Origin: Conus ventricosus
Lineage: Eukaryota > Mollusca > Gastropoda > Neogastropoda > Conidae
Assembly: GCA_018398815.1 (NCBI GenBank)
Contig: CM031614.1
Span: 47,790,681 to 47,854,680, forward strand
Direction of reading: 5' to 3'
DNA: 64,000 nt
The position numbers and the translations under genes are program-made. This document shows, one piece after another, positions 12,499-23,490 of this stretch (position 1 is its first letter; each line of letters starts with the position of its first letter). Below the pieces are notes generated by a model, which saw nothing but the letters and a program-made list of their open reading frames with translations, did no database searches and had not been told where the DNA came from.

Positions 12499-13330
12499 CC
12501 AGCCGCCGTGGCAAAGTGTTAGCGTCGCGGACTCTCGGCTGGAAGGTCGTGGGTTCGAATCCATCAGAGTCATGTGGGTTTTTCTGCCCGACCGGCTCCT
12601 ACCCAGAGTTGAGTTTGCTGCGGACTCACTTGGGAAGACTGGACCACACAGTCGAGTTCATGCGTTTCTGAGAGTGTTGCTCAAATTTCCCGACCAACAC
12701 TGCAGGTGCCTGTATTCTCGGGCCTGGTTGACGCTGGGATATATTATGAAAGGAAGCCTAGAGTACAGCCCTGTCATGTAGTCTCAGACCGAAATGGAAA
12801 TCCGTAGCATCATCTTAATCATCCTCATTCTCATCGATCAGCATATAAAAAAAAAAGTCAAGTTCCGTGGCCCTTCATGCCATGCTCTCATGGTGACCTC
12901 AATTTCGATGTCCTCTCCACGTCTGTGGCCTTGTTTGGTTCCGTCGGGGTCACCGTATCAGCGAGTCCATGGGGCTGTCGTTGGACGGACGTGGTGGCGC
13001 CCTCCGGAGGGAGAGCTCACTCACGCCGGCTACGCGACTAAGCAATTATTGTCGTCAGTAGGGGGCTTAGTAGGTGGTGTCCTGCGTATGTTAGATCAGA
13101 ACAGGCCCACTGAACACCACCGAAGTGACTCGGCAGTAGTGCAGTGTCTCCTCCGGTGGGTTGCCTCTTGACACTTGACATTGACTGCTCCCTGTGGATT
13201 GCCGGTGCTGGGGCTACGGCGGGGCCGACCGGGCTGTGACTGTGGACGGGGTGTCGGAATGAGCGGCGTGGTGCACTGCCTCTAAGGTGACGCAGAGGTT
13301 GGGACCGCAAAAAAAAAAGAAGAAAAAAAA
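12499..13330 (+). mobile_element. Composite SINE with tRNA-like head, copy 2
   Basis: An 832-bp insertion interrupts the 47-bp satellite. The flanks carry agatataatttatca at 12484-12498 and agatatatttatca at 13331-13344, consistent with a target duplication of satellite sequence. The head (12502 onward) looks tRNA-derived, with an A-box-like segment near 12509-12520 and a canonical B box ggttcgaatcc at 12552-12562. An A-run at 12844-12854 separates it from a second module (12855-13310). The tail is A-rich. The A-run junction is shared with copy 1, so the two modules form one composite family. Confidence 0.88.
12502..12573 (+). promoter_or_regulatory. tRNA-like Pol III promoter region of the SINE
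   Basis: It resembles the 5' half of a tRNA (gccgccgtggcaaagtgtta, then the B box ggttcgaatcc at 12552-12562). It is not a functional tRNA gene, because there is no matching acceptor stem and it continues into the SINE body. Confidence 0.7.
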
Positions 13331-13713
13331 AGATATATTTATCAGTCCCTGTCACTACGCTAGTCATCATTGCCTAAGATATATTTATCAGTCCCTGTCA
13401 CTCCGCCAATCATCATTGCCCACAGATATATTTATCAGTCCCTGTCACTGCACCAGTCATCATTGCCCACAGATATGTTTATCAGTCCCTGTCACTGCGC
13501 CAGTCATCATTGCCCACAGATATGTTATCAGTCCCGGTCGCTGCACCAGTCATCATTGCCCACAGATGTATTATCAGTCCCTGTCCACTCCGCCAGTCAT
13601 CATTGCCCACAGATATATTTATCAGTCCCTGTCACCGCACCAGCATCATTGCCCACAGATATATTTTTGAGTCCCTGTCACTGCACCAGTCATCATTGCC
13701 CACAGATATGTTT
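13331..13713. repeat. 47-bp satellite, portion right of the SINE
   Basis: About eight further monomers of the same satellite as 6800-12498. Some are shortened (atatgttatcagtcc). The array was continuous before the SINE inserted. Confidence 0.93.
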
Positions 13714-14430
13714 ATGACTCCCTGTCATCCCACCTGTCATTATCTACCTTTTTTTGCACACTAATGTGTCAGAGTCCCTATCACTGTGCCATTCATTATC
13801 TATCTTTTTGCGGTGTGCCAAAGTCATTGAGTCCCTATCACTATGCCTGTCATTATCCACCTTTTTATCACCCACAGTTATGTCTTTGAGTCCCTATCAT
13901 TCCATCTGTCATTATCTCCCCTTTTATTGTGACTGATGTCTCTGAGTGATGTCCATATCACTGCGCTTGTCTGTATCTTCCTTTTCTATTGTCCATAGAT
14001 GTATTTTTTCAGCCGCTTCATTGCAGCTGTTACTGTCTAACTGAACACCGATATAGCTTTGAGTCCCAACATTTCACCTGTCATTATCAGCTGATAACTT
14101 TTTAGTGCTCTGCTGCCTTTGAGTCCCTGTCATCGTACCAGTCATTATCTACCTTTTCATTGTCCACAGGTGTATTTTTCAGTCTGTATAATTCCACCTG
14201 TCGTTATCTACCTTTTTATTGCCCACAGATGTATTTGTCAGTCTGTATCATTCCACCTGTTGTCATCTGCCTTTCTATTGTGCACTGACGTCTTTGAGTC
14301 CATGTAAGTGCGCCTGTCATCATTTACCTTTTTATTTGGCACTGATTTCTTTGGATCCCTCTCATTGCACTTTCATAATGTACTTTTCATTACGCACTGA
14401 AGTCTTCCTTTCTCATTGAGCCTGTTATAA
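13714..14430. repeat. Diverged 59-60 bp edge monomers of the satellite
   Basis: Units beginning gagtccctatca recur at about 60-bp spacing (13768, 13829, 13888). They carry an extra segment resembling tatctaccttttt between gtcat and attgcccacag, compared with a single base in the 47-bp core. These look like older monomers from which the 47-bp form arose by deletion and amplification. Confidence 0.8.
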
Positions 14431-16657
14431 CCACCTGAACATGAGTATATCTTTGAACTGCATCCTTCAATATCTGCATTTCTGTTGAACACAAATGTAT
14501 CATTGAGTGCGCATTATCATGCTTGTTATTGTCGGCATTTTTCATTGTGCTTAGTAACTCGCAGACTTTTGAAAACCATGAAAACAAATTCAGTCTTCTT
14601 CTTAAGCATAAACCATTTCTAAAACCTCAAAGGTTCCAAAGCTCGTTGGACTTTGTCAGAGACTGTACCTGATCATAAAGCCTGAAATGGCAATGTGCTT
14701 GATTCAGGAAGTGAATTGGAGAAAAACATATGCGCACAATTTTTGGATGCTTTATGCCCGCACGGCCTCTTTTGAGTTATACCATTTATTTTGCGAGGTT
14801 ATGGGATCGGAGCCTTTTGATGTACATCATTTGTTTTGTGAGCTGATTAAAGGCTTTTTTGCGAGCATCATTTGTTTTGCGAGATGATCAAAGGAATATT
14901 TTGAGCCAGCATGGAGCGCTTGGAAACTCTGCTACAGGTAAGACGGTGAACGCATTTCACTGATCTTCCCTGAGTGATTTTGACCTCTGATCAACTGACC
15001 CAGCTAATAAATGATCACCCATGCTCTCAGCGTTCCTTTGCCCATTATCTTGGCGTTCTGTCCCAGCAATCCTAACTGTCCTCAGTTACGTACAAACTGC
15101 CCCCAACTGTGTGGAGTTCCCCCTCTGCGACCCACTTTTTTCCTGCGTGCGTTCGCCTTATCTGCAGTATTTTGTGTGTTACAGTGTTAAGTCCACATGC
15201 AGCTCAGCATTGTCTGAAAGCATAGTTTAATGCTTTACAAATTCAATTTGCTGATTTGTCTGTGTATTTCCTATTCAAGTAAGGACATATGAAGAAGAGT
15301 CGATGATATGTAGGAATACATGTAAGTTGTTATTGTTTAGCATATTTACTCTCTAGTGCATGTAAACTATTGTACTTTAATAAAATGAGTGTCATGCCTT
15401 TGAAGTGTTGTCTTCTCTGTTTTAACAATTCATGTGCAGTTGTTTGTCATTTGTAAAAATGACATAATTAGAAATTTCAATCACTATCTTTGTATGTTTT
15501 TAGAGTATGAAAACCTTGGTCAAGTTCGCCAGTTCCACGTTTTTGTCCTTGAAAGAATCTGATTTCTTGATTTATCTCTTCACAGTTGACAGATCCTGAG
15601 GGTGGTGATCCTTCTCCCCATCCCATCTGTCCCCATATTTTGCACACCTCTTATCCTGTTCTCTTTTTCTTTTTTGTTGTTGTTTTTCTTACACACACAG
15701 CCTTTTTCTTTTTTAAATGTTTATGATATCTGTACTATGAGAATGAACGTCATTATAACCTTATTTCTTGTACTTTTTTTGCCCTGTTTTTCCTGTCTTT
15801 TTCTTCCTGAGTTTTTTTTTTTCTCCGTGTGTTTTGGTTTTCTGCCCTGCTTTTTTGTTTCCCTTGCCTGTTCTTTGCCTTTGAAGTGCACTGAATGACA
15901 GGGGGATAAAAAGAAAGAACTGTACATGTTTGTCTAGTATTCAAGGGTGAAAAAAATTAGCATATATAAACTGTAACTGCACTCATCATGATAAAACCCT
16001 CTCTTAATTTCTCAGAGTTTAACACTGTGGGCAAGATCTGTCAGCCACCACCAAAATATCTATGTGGAGAAAAAATCTATTTTCAATACTTTTTTTTTTT
16101 ACGCCTGATTACAATACAATTTTGAACATCCTGACCATTTCTGCCACATAAACTGAGCCAGTATGTACTCCTGATGTTCATCTTTACAGTTTTGTTTACA
16201 GTATTATGTCTATATGGAGAATCAATGTCCCTGTGTTATTTCTGTATATATTATGATATCTGATGTTCATCTTTGTTGCTTAGCTTTCACTGGATCACCT
16301 GTTAACCAGTCGGCTGGGCTATAAGCAACATTATCTTATCTCATCTTACCTGTTAACCAATGTCTTCTCTGAAATTTCTGTGCATTTTGTGATACCTGCA
16401 CATGACACAGGAAAGATCAATCTGGTGCACATTCATATTGAAATAAATTTATTACAGTGCCAGTATAGGTATACTAAAGAGATTTATATGATGATGTTGG
16501 TAAATAGCTTCTCTGGCATTCCTTCATCATTCCCATCCCCTGTTGCCACTGCTGATGTTTACAGCCTATACCAGGGAACAAAAAAAACCTTTGTAAATTG
16601 TTCTGATTGGCTGGTCTGTGAGCTATGTCTAAACTTCTCCTTTCTCTGTGATTGCAG
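14431..16657 (+). other. Twitchin intron, no recognised gene
   Basis: AT-rich intron. A short motif near catttgttttgcgag recurs three times at about 14785-14885, and pyrimidine-rich runs occur at 15640-15870. No exon with a plausible protein was found. Confidence 0.5.
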
Positions 16658-16703
16658 ATCCTAAAGACTCTAATCTGGACTTCAGAGCACTTCTTAAACA
16701 CAG
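16658..16703 (+). CDS. unc-22: Twitchin linker exon (46 nt)
   Basis: The acceptor is tgattgcag and the donor is ACAG|GTAATA. The first two bases complete a codon begun by the phase-1 end of exon 3172, giving Asp. The exon then reads PKDSNLDFRALLKHR and ends in phase 2. This resembles the conserved linker segment that follows an Ig domain in twitchin and projectin, where a D-P-x-L-D-F-R-x-L-L-K motif precedes a charged region. It joins in frame to 17718. It is too short to be called alone, so the call rests on the phase fit at both ends and the motif. Confidence 0.85.
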
Positions 16704-16942
16704 GTAATATATCCTAGGTGGCTAACTGACTATATAAGTGAAGGGCATTGTGAAAAAAAGAGTGCTTAATTTATTGGTTCCTGCCTTCCTCGTCTCCTTC
16801 ATTGCTTTTGTCTGACCTTCTTTCCTTTCTTGGCATTCATGAAACCATTTTTGTTGTGTGCTCACTCAGATCTGTTAAATCACAGAAAGGCAAACATTTG
16901 AAGCATCTGACTAAGTTGCTCCCTCTGTGCAAAGAATTAATG

Positions 16943-17262
16943 TTGTTGTTGTTGTTGTTGTTGTCATACCCTGGCTAAAAGACTCCAGGGATCATCCGAA
17001 CAGCCGAAGCATTTGCACACTATGGCACAAATGCATCAGCTGGGGATGAGAACATTACGTGTGTGACCGTTTTTGATTACCCCGCCACATGGGCAGCCAC
17101 ACTCCGACTTCGGGGGATTTGGGAGACTGATAATGTTATGCTAGGAGCTTGTCACGACTGAAGACAATCCCACATAACTATGCAGAGCATAACAACATTT
17201 TGATGTAGCCTTGGTGTTCTGGCCTATGTCAATTGGTCTGACACAGCCTTAAGCCAAGGCGT
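16943..17262 (-). mobile_element. SINE with (CAA)n tail
   Basis: A 320-bp unit is flanked by a perfect 13-bp duplication, caaagaattaatg at 16930-16942 and 17263-17275. Read on the minus strand it ends in seven or eight CAA units, seen as gttgtt repeats at 16943-16964. A simple-repeat tail plus target duplication is typical of non-LTR-mobilised SINEs. No Pol III boxes were recognised at the 5' end, so the copy may be 5'-truncated. It sits in the 1-kb intron between twitchin exons 16658 and 17718. Confidence 0.8.
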
Positions 17263-17717
17263 CAAAGAATTAATGCTGCTAACAAAAAAATCTGTCATTA
17301 GCCCTATGAGTAAATAAACCATTAAACATTTGATAGAATTCAGTCTGTGATGATGTTATCACAGAACTCTGAAAGCTTAGTTCTTCCGAGTTTTTTTTTT
17401 CTCCAAGATGTCTCGAATGTAAAGGCAGAATAGTCTGTATGCTTTCCCTTTTTTTCCACATGAAAGACAGTCGTACTTGTCCGCAGAATGAATTATAGAG
17501 CTTTGAAACTCTGAGGTGCTGGTGGAAAAAAATAGTCTTATCAACTTGATGCTCTCATTAAAAATTATGTTGCAAGGGGGAAGCAAACAAGCTCTCTCTT
17601 CGTCCCTGCCTGCATGTTACCAATGTCCTCAGTATGGATGATGTACTTACAGAATGGAGTCTAGTTTGGTCATGGAATCCCACACAAGCTGAACGCTGTC
17701 TGTGTTTTCTTCTGCAG

Positions 17718-17776
17718 AGAGTCGAAGCAGAAGAAAGAGGAAGAAGATGACATTGATTTTGGCTCCCTTCGCCCAG
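17718..17776 (+). CDS. unc-22: Twitchin acidic/basic linker exon (59 nt)
   Basis: The acceptor is ttcttctgcag and the donor is CCAG|GTGAGA. It starts by completing an Arg codon left in phase 2 by the previous exon and ends in phase 1. It encodes ESKQKKEEEDDIDFGSLRP, a Lys/Glu run followed by an Asp-Ile-Asp-Phe-Gly motif. This pattern is typical of the twitchin/projectin N-terminal linker. The linker probably acts as a flexible spacer between Ig domains along the thick filament. It joins in frame to 28631. Confidence 0.85.
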
Positions 17777-18283
17777 GTGAGAGCCCTAGTGCTAGGGCAG
17801 TCCAACCCAATGTGAAGAAAAGACGGGAAACAAAGAAAGTAAAAGTATTCAATGGAGGACAGGGATTTTTTGGTGTTTTTTTTTTAGAGAAAAGAAAAAT
17901 AAAAGCCAGAAAATTTTTTTTGGATGTGCTGCCCATGCCTACTCTTCTATCAACAGCTGTGAGGTCACTTGTGGATAACAATTTTAAAGAAATCCATCAC
18001 TCAACTCATGAATCAATTTGTCGATCAGTTGGTCAGTTGATTAGTGATAAGCAGTGAAAGGAGCTTGTCATGCAAATATGGTGACATGCCTAAAGAGAGG
18101 AAAATGTACCATCTTCACTTTTGGATGGTCTGTGTCAATGCTTTGTGTTGATAAACATCCAGTGGGTTTTTTGTTTGTTTGTTTGTTTTTTGCTTGTTTG
18201 TTTATTGAGATCAGTCTCTTGAAGGTTGAAATGTGGTGATTTTAAAAAGTATTTTAAACATCATTATCCATGTACTTATGAAA
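17777..18283 (+). other. Twitchin intron
   Basis: AT-rich sequence with a short (GTTT)n run at about 18165-18205. No exon is recognised. Confidence 0.5.
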
Positions 18284-18310
18284 ACACACACACACACCAC
18301 ACACACATCA

Positions 18311-18376
<66 letters not shown>

Positions 18377-18620
18377 TTACACATGTACACACACGCACAC
18401 ACACATGCGCAGGCATGCACGCACACGCACAACACACACATGCACGCTCGCACACATGCACACACACACACACGCACACATGTACATACATGTTCACATG
18501 CACGTACACATGCATGTACACATGCACGCATGCACATGTACATACAAAAATATGAACATACGACAGACACACAATCACCAATCACAAACAGATACTTAAA
18601 CATACACACATACATATTAC
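18284..18620. repeat. (CA)n and alternating purine-pyrimidine tract
   Basis: A long CA run at about 18315-18376 continues as interrupted cacgca/acatgcac alternation to about 18620. Open frames on both strands are low-complexity. Confidence 0.95.
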
Positions 18621-19889
18621 ATACATATGATGTGCACGCATATCTTTAAGTCTTTTTTCATTTGATTTATTTTTTGATAAATCAGAACATACAAAGGCAC
18701 TTGCAAATACATTGGCACGCCATTTTTTAGGTATCTGTTTTTATACCTAAACAAACTTCAGTGCAAAAACATTTCCTGATACATCCTTTAGAAATGTTCT
18801 CTTTATCATCACAGACTTCAGCAGTCATGTGGTTGATTATTAAAATCCTAATAAGCTTATTAGATGTATAGGCCATGTTCTGCAATATAAGAGTTGCAAA
18901 GGATGAGCATAGTTAAAAGTTCTTTTTTTATGAAATATTTTACTGTTTGTCATGATCGTGTATTTTGTGGTCAAGTTGAATGTTTTATCAACAGGAAGAG
19001 TGAACAAGAAAAGTGGAGCATATGTTCTTGTCGCATTAAGTACTGTGCTGGTTTCTTTTTTTTTTATCCAGCACTTTCAGTTGGATTTTTTTGATAGAAA
19101 TTTAGTGATAAATTAAAAAAAAAAAATCCTTTTTCTGTTCTGTCTGTGTAATAATGCCAAAACCTGTAGGTGTGTGTACATAATGTTTTTAGAAGGTTGA
19201 GAGATGATGGGACATTTGTGAGTTGTTTTCTTTGTTGCAGACTCTGTTGGTATGTGGCCTGTCACTCAATGACAGTCTGTCACTGTCTGCCTGTCACCCA
19301 GCCAGTTCCCTCTGTTATGTCATGTCAGATTGCCTGTCTTGCCTTGTGTTTGGCGGCAGTATTCACCGTCTGTTAATGTGTTTGTAGTCACTCCTTATTG
19401 CAGCCATTATTACTGACAGTCCTGTGTCAGACATTACCCCTCTGTTGCAACCGTCATAACTGCAAGTTTGGTGTTTGTAGAGATTTCTTACGTTCTTGTT
19501 TTGGTCATCATAACTGCAAGTTTTGTGTTTGTAGACATTTTTGTTTGTATCATTGTAACCACAAGTGTTGCATTTGTAGATGTGTCTGCAGGCATATGTG
19601 TTCGTGAATATGCCTTATTAAGCCATTATAGCTGCTAGTTTCATATTTGTAGATATTGTCTTCTTTTGAAACTGCTTCAATGTCTTGGTGGAAACTCGTG
19701 TCACTGTTGCTTCTGATGCCATGACTTCGACAATACTCAGGAATGCCGTGTCAGCGTTGGTTCTGCTGCTGTGATTTCAACAGCCTTTTTGATTTGTCTC
19801 CTAGATCAGTCGTAGCATACGGGTGATATGTCTTACGTTTTGTTGTGAGGTTTTGCTGTTGGACATCTGGCTCTGTGTGGAGATGTTGT
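18621..19889 (+). other. Twitchin intron with minor degenerate repeats
   Basis: At about 19440-19640 three or four diverged copies of a unit containing cataactgcaagttt and gtgtttgtaga recur at about 60-bp spacing. Otherwise nothing is recognised. Confidence 0.5.
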
Positions 19890-22190
19890 TATGAATAATT
19901 GTTGGAGACCAGGTATTTTGCTGTTATAAACGATTGTTGGGGATCAGGTGTACTGCTATTATTAATACCTTTTTCGAAATTAGGTGCTGTGCCGGTATAA
20001 ATGATTGCTGGAGATTGGGTGTTCTGCAATTCTTAATGCTAGTAGGAGATCAAGTGTTCTGTTGTTATAAATGAATGTTGGAGATCATGTGTCCTAATGT
20101 TATAAATGACTATTGGTGATCAGGTCTTCTGTTATAAATGATTATTGGAGATCAGGTGTACTGCTAGCATAAGTGATAGTTGGAGATCAGGTGTCCTGCT
20201 GTTATAAATGTTCATTGGAGATCAGGTGTCCTGCTGTTATCAATGATCTTTGGAGATCAGGTGTCCTGCTGTTATCAATGATCTTTGGAGAGCAGGTGTC
20301 CTGCTGTTATCAATGATTGTTGGAGAGCAGGTGTCCTGCTGTTATCAATGATTGTTGGAGATCAGGTGTCCGGCTGTTATAAATGATTGTTGGAGATCAG
20401 GTGTCCGGCTGTTATAAATGATTGTTGGAGATCAGGAGTCTGGCTGTTATAAATCATCTTTGGAGACCAGGTGTCCTGCTGTTATGAATGATCCTTGGAG
20501 ATCAGGTGTCCTGCTGTTATAAATGATTGTTGGAGATCAGGTGTCCTGCTGTTATAAATGATTGTTGGAGATCAGGTGTCCGGCTGTTATAAATGATTGT
20601 TGGAGATCAGGAGTCTGGCTGTTATAAATGATTGTTGGAGATCAGGAGTCTGGCTGTTATAAATGATCTTTGGAGACCAGGTGTCCTGCTGTTATGAATG
20701 ATCCTTGGAGATCAGGTGTCCTGCTGTTATAAATGATTGTTGGAGATCAGGTGTCCGGCTGTTATAAATGATTGTTGGAGATCAGGAGTCTGGCTGTTAT
20801 AAATGATTGTTGGAGATCAGGAGTCTGGCTGTTATAAATGATCTTTGGAGACCAGGTGTCCTGCTGTTATGAATGATCCTTGGAGATCAGGTGTCCGGCT
20901 GTTATAAATGATTGTTGGAGATCAGGAGTCTGGCTGTTATAAATGATCTTTGGAGACCAGGTGTCCTGCTGTTATGAATGATCCTTGGAGATCAGGTGTC
21001 CTGCTGTTATAAATGATTGTTGGAGATCAGGAGTCCGGCTGTTATAAATGATCTTTGGAGACCAGGTGTCCGGCTGTTATGAATGCTGTTATGAATGATC
21101 CTTGGAGATCAGGTGTCCTGCTGTTATGAATGATCTTTTGGAGACCAGATGTCCTGCTATTAAATGATCTTTGGAGATCAGGAGTCCTGCTGTTATGAAT
21201 GATCTTTGGAGAACAGATGTCCTGCTATTAAATGATCTTTGGAGATCAGGTGTCCTGCTGTTATAAATGATTGTTGAAGACCAGGTGTCCTGCTGTTATA
21301 AATGATTGTTGGAGATCAGGTGTCCTGCTGTTATCAATGATCTTTGGAGATCAGGTGTCCTGCTGTTATAAATGATTGTTGGAGATCAGGTGTCCTGCTG
21401 TTATAAATGATCTTTGGAGATCAGGTGTCCTGCTGTTATAAACGATTGTTGGAGATCAGGAGTCCTGCTGTTATAAATGATTGTTGGAGATCAGGTGTCC
21501 TGCTGTTATAAATGATTGTTGGAGATCAGGTGTCCTGCTGTTATAAACAATTGTTGGAGATCAGATGTCCTGCTGTTATAAATGATTGTTGGAGATCAGA
21601 TGTCCTGCTGTTATAAACAATTGTTGGAGATCAGGTGTCCTCCTGTTTTAAATGATTGTTAAAGACCAGGTGTCCTGCTGTTATAAACAATTGTTGGAGA
21701 TCAGATGTCCTGCTACTGTAAATGATCATTGGAGATCAGGTGTCCTTCTGTTATAAACGATTGTTGAAGACCAGGTGTCCTGCTGTTATAAATGATTGTT
21801 GGAGATCAGATGTCCTGCTGTTATAAATGATTGTTGGAGATCAGGTGTCCTGCTGTTTTAAACAATCATTGGAGATCAGGTGATCTGCTATTGCAAGTGA
21901 TTGTTGGGGATGAGATGTTCTTTCACGATTGATCATTGCTGGAGATCAGAAAGTTATCTTGTTATAAATGGTTCTTGTAGATTATGTGTCCCACTTATAA
22001 GTGATGGAGATCGTATTTCATGCTGTTATAAATGGTTGTTGGCGATCTGGTCTTGAACCTTATAAATGAGTGTTCGAGTTTAGGTGTCCTACAAATAAAT
22101 GAATGTTGGAGACCAGGCGTTCTGATTGTATAGAGTGTTATTGGGAATCAGGTGTTCTGATGTTATGATTGTTTGTTGGAGATCAGTTGA
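19890..22190. repeat. 35-bp minisatellite array, roughly 60 copies
   Basis: The unit is close to ttggagatcaggtgtcctgc followed by tgttataaatgattg. Homogeneous copies occupy about 20190-21890, with diverged copies at both ends. Blocks with variant words (aggagtctggctgttat; accaggtgtcctgctgttatgaatgatcc) recur several times, so the array has local higher-order structure. Confidence 0.95.
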
Positions 22191-22559
22191 TTGGTCGTTC
22201 AGAGTGTTTTTTGTCCATTCTTGGAATACCAGATCATTCAAATTCTGAATTTTTTTTTTTTTTTACAGAAAATGGGATGTTGAGTGGAATTTTTCTTAAA
22301 AGGAAAAGTGACAGAAGTGTTGCAAGCAGGTCAAAACATGCATGCTGGAGCATTCTTGTATGGGAAAGAACAAGAACGCTTTCAGTGAAAAATTACACAT
22401 CTTTCTTTTTTCCCCGTCTCCAGACTACTATTTCCGTACTGTTGGCAGCTATGATAATGTTTAGTTTGTTAGTTGCTTTATTCTTACGGAATGAGCTAAT
22501 TCCTGTGGCAGTTGTTTGGCTCATAGGACAGCAGTTCAGTAATTGGTCGACTGTTTATT

Positions 22560-23490
22560 AAGGTATGTGGCTGTCTCTGGACTGTTTGGTCATGTGACGG
22601 TTTCTGATTGGTGAATTATGTGCTGTTGCAATGAGAGTGGCTGTCTGTGTTGCATTATGTCAAGTGAAGTCACAAGAAGAGTGGCTGTGCGTTACATTAT
22701 GTAGCGTGTGGTTGCAATAAGAGTGGCTGTCAGTATCATGTTACAACATCTATACTTCAGTGAGTGGCTGTCTGTGCTGTGTCATGTTGTGTATAATTCA
22801 ACATGAGTGACTCTCTTTGTTTTATTGTGTAGCGTGTCGTTCAGTAAAAGTGACTGTCTCCACCATGCTATTTTATGTGTATTTCAATCAAAGTGGCTGT
22901 CTGTATCATGCTATGTACAGGTCAGTGTATCATGCAGTGTACTGTTCAGTGAGTGTCTGTATCATGCTGTGTACTGTTCAGTGTCTGTATGTATCATGCT
23001 ATGTACTGTTCAGTGACTGTCTGCGTCATGCTATGTACTGTTCAGTGAGTGTCTGTGTCTTGCTATGTACTGTTCCGTGAGTGTCTATGTCATGCTGTGT
23101 TATGTGTAATTCAGTAGCAGTGCCTTTCACTGTCATCTATGTTATGTACAGGTTAGTAAGAGTGGCTGTTTTGACCTTGCTATATTGTGTGCATTTCAGT
23201 AAAAGTAACTGTCTTTGTCATATTATGATGTGTGTATTTCAGTGAGAGTGGCTGGCTGTCATGTTGTTGTGTTTTCAGTTCATTAAGAATGACAGTCTGT
23301 GTCGTGTTGCTTGTATTTCAGCGAGTGACTGTCATTGTCAATTTTCATGTCATTCAGTAAATGTGGATGTTCATGTGATGCTATATTCTGTGCAGTTCAG
23401 TACGAGTGTCTGTGTGTGTCATGCTATTCTTTTGTGTAGTTCGAAAAGAGTGGCTGCGTGTGTCATCTTATTTTTGTGTGTGTGTAGTTC
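22560..23490. repeat. Diverged minisatellite, 32-60 bp units
   Basis: Copies of agtggctgtctgtgt with cattatgt and ttcagt words recur. A tighter sub-array at about 22915-23085 has units of about 32 bp around tcatgctatgtactgttcag. Confidence 0.75.

Noticed and set aside
12502..12573. tRNA gene
   Set aside because: A and B boxes are present, but there is no paired acceptor stem. It is the head of a SINE.
6800..13713. CRISPR array
   Set aside because: No unique spacers between repeats, eukaryotic context and tandem monomers without gaps.
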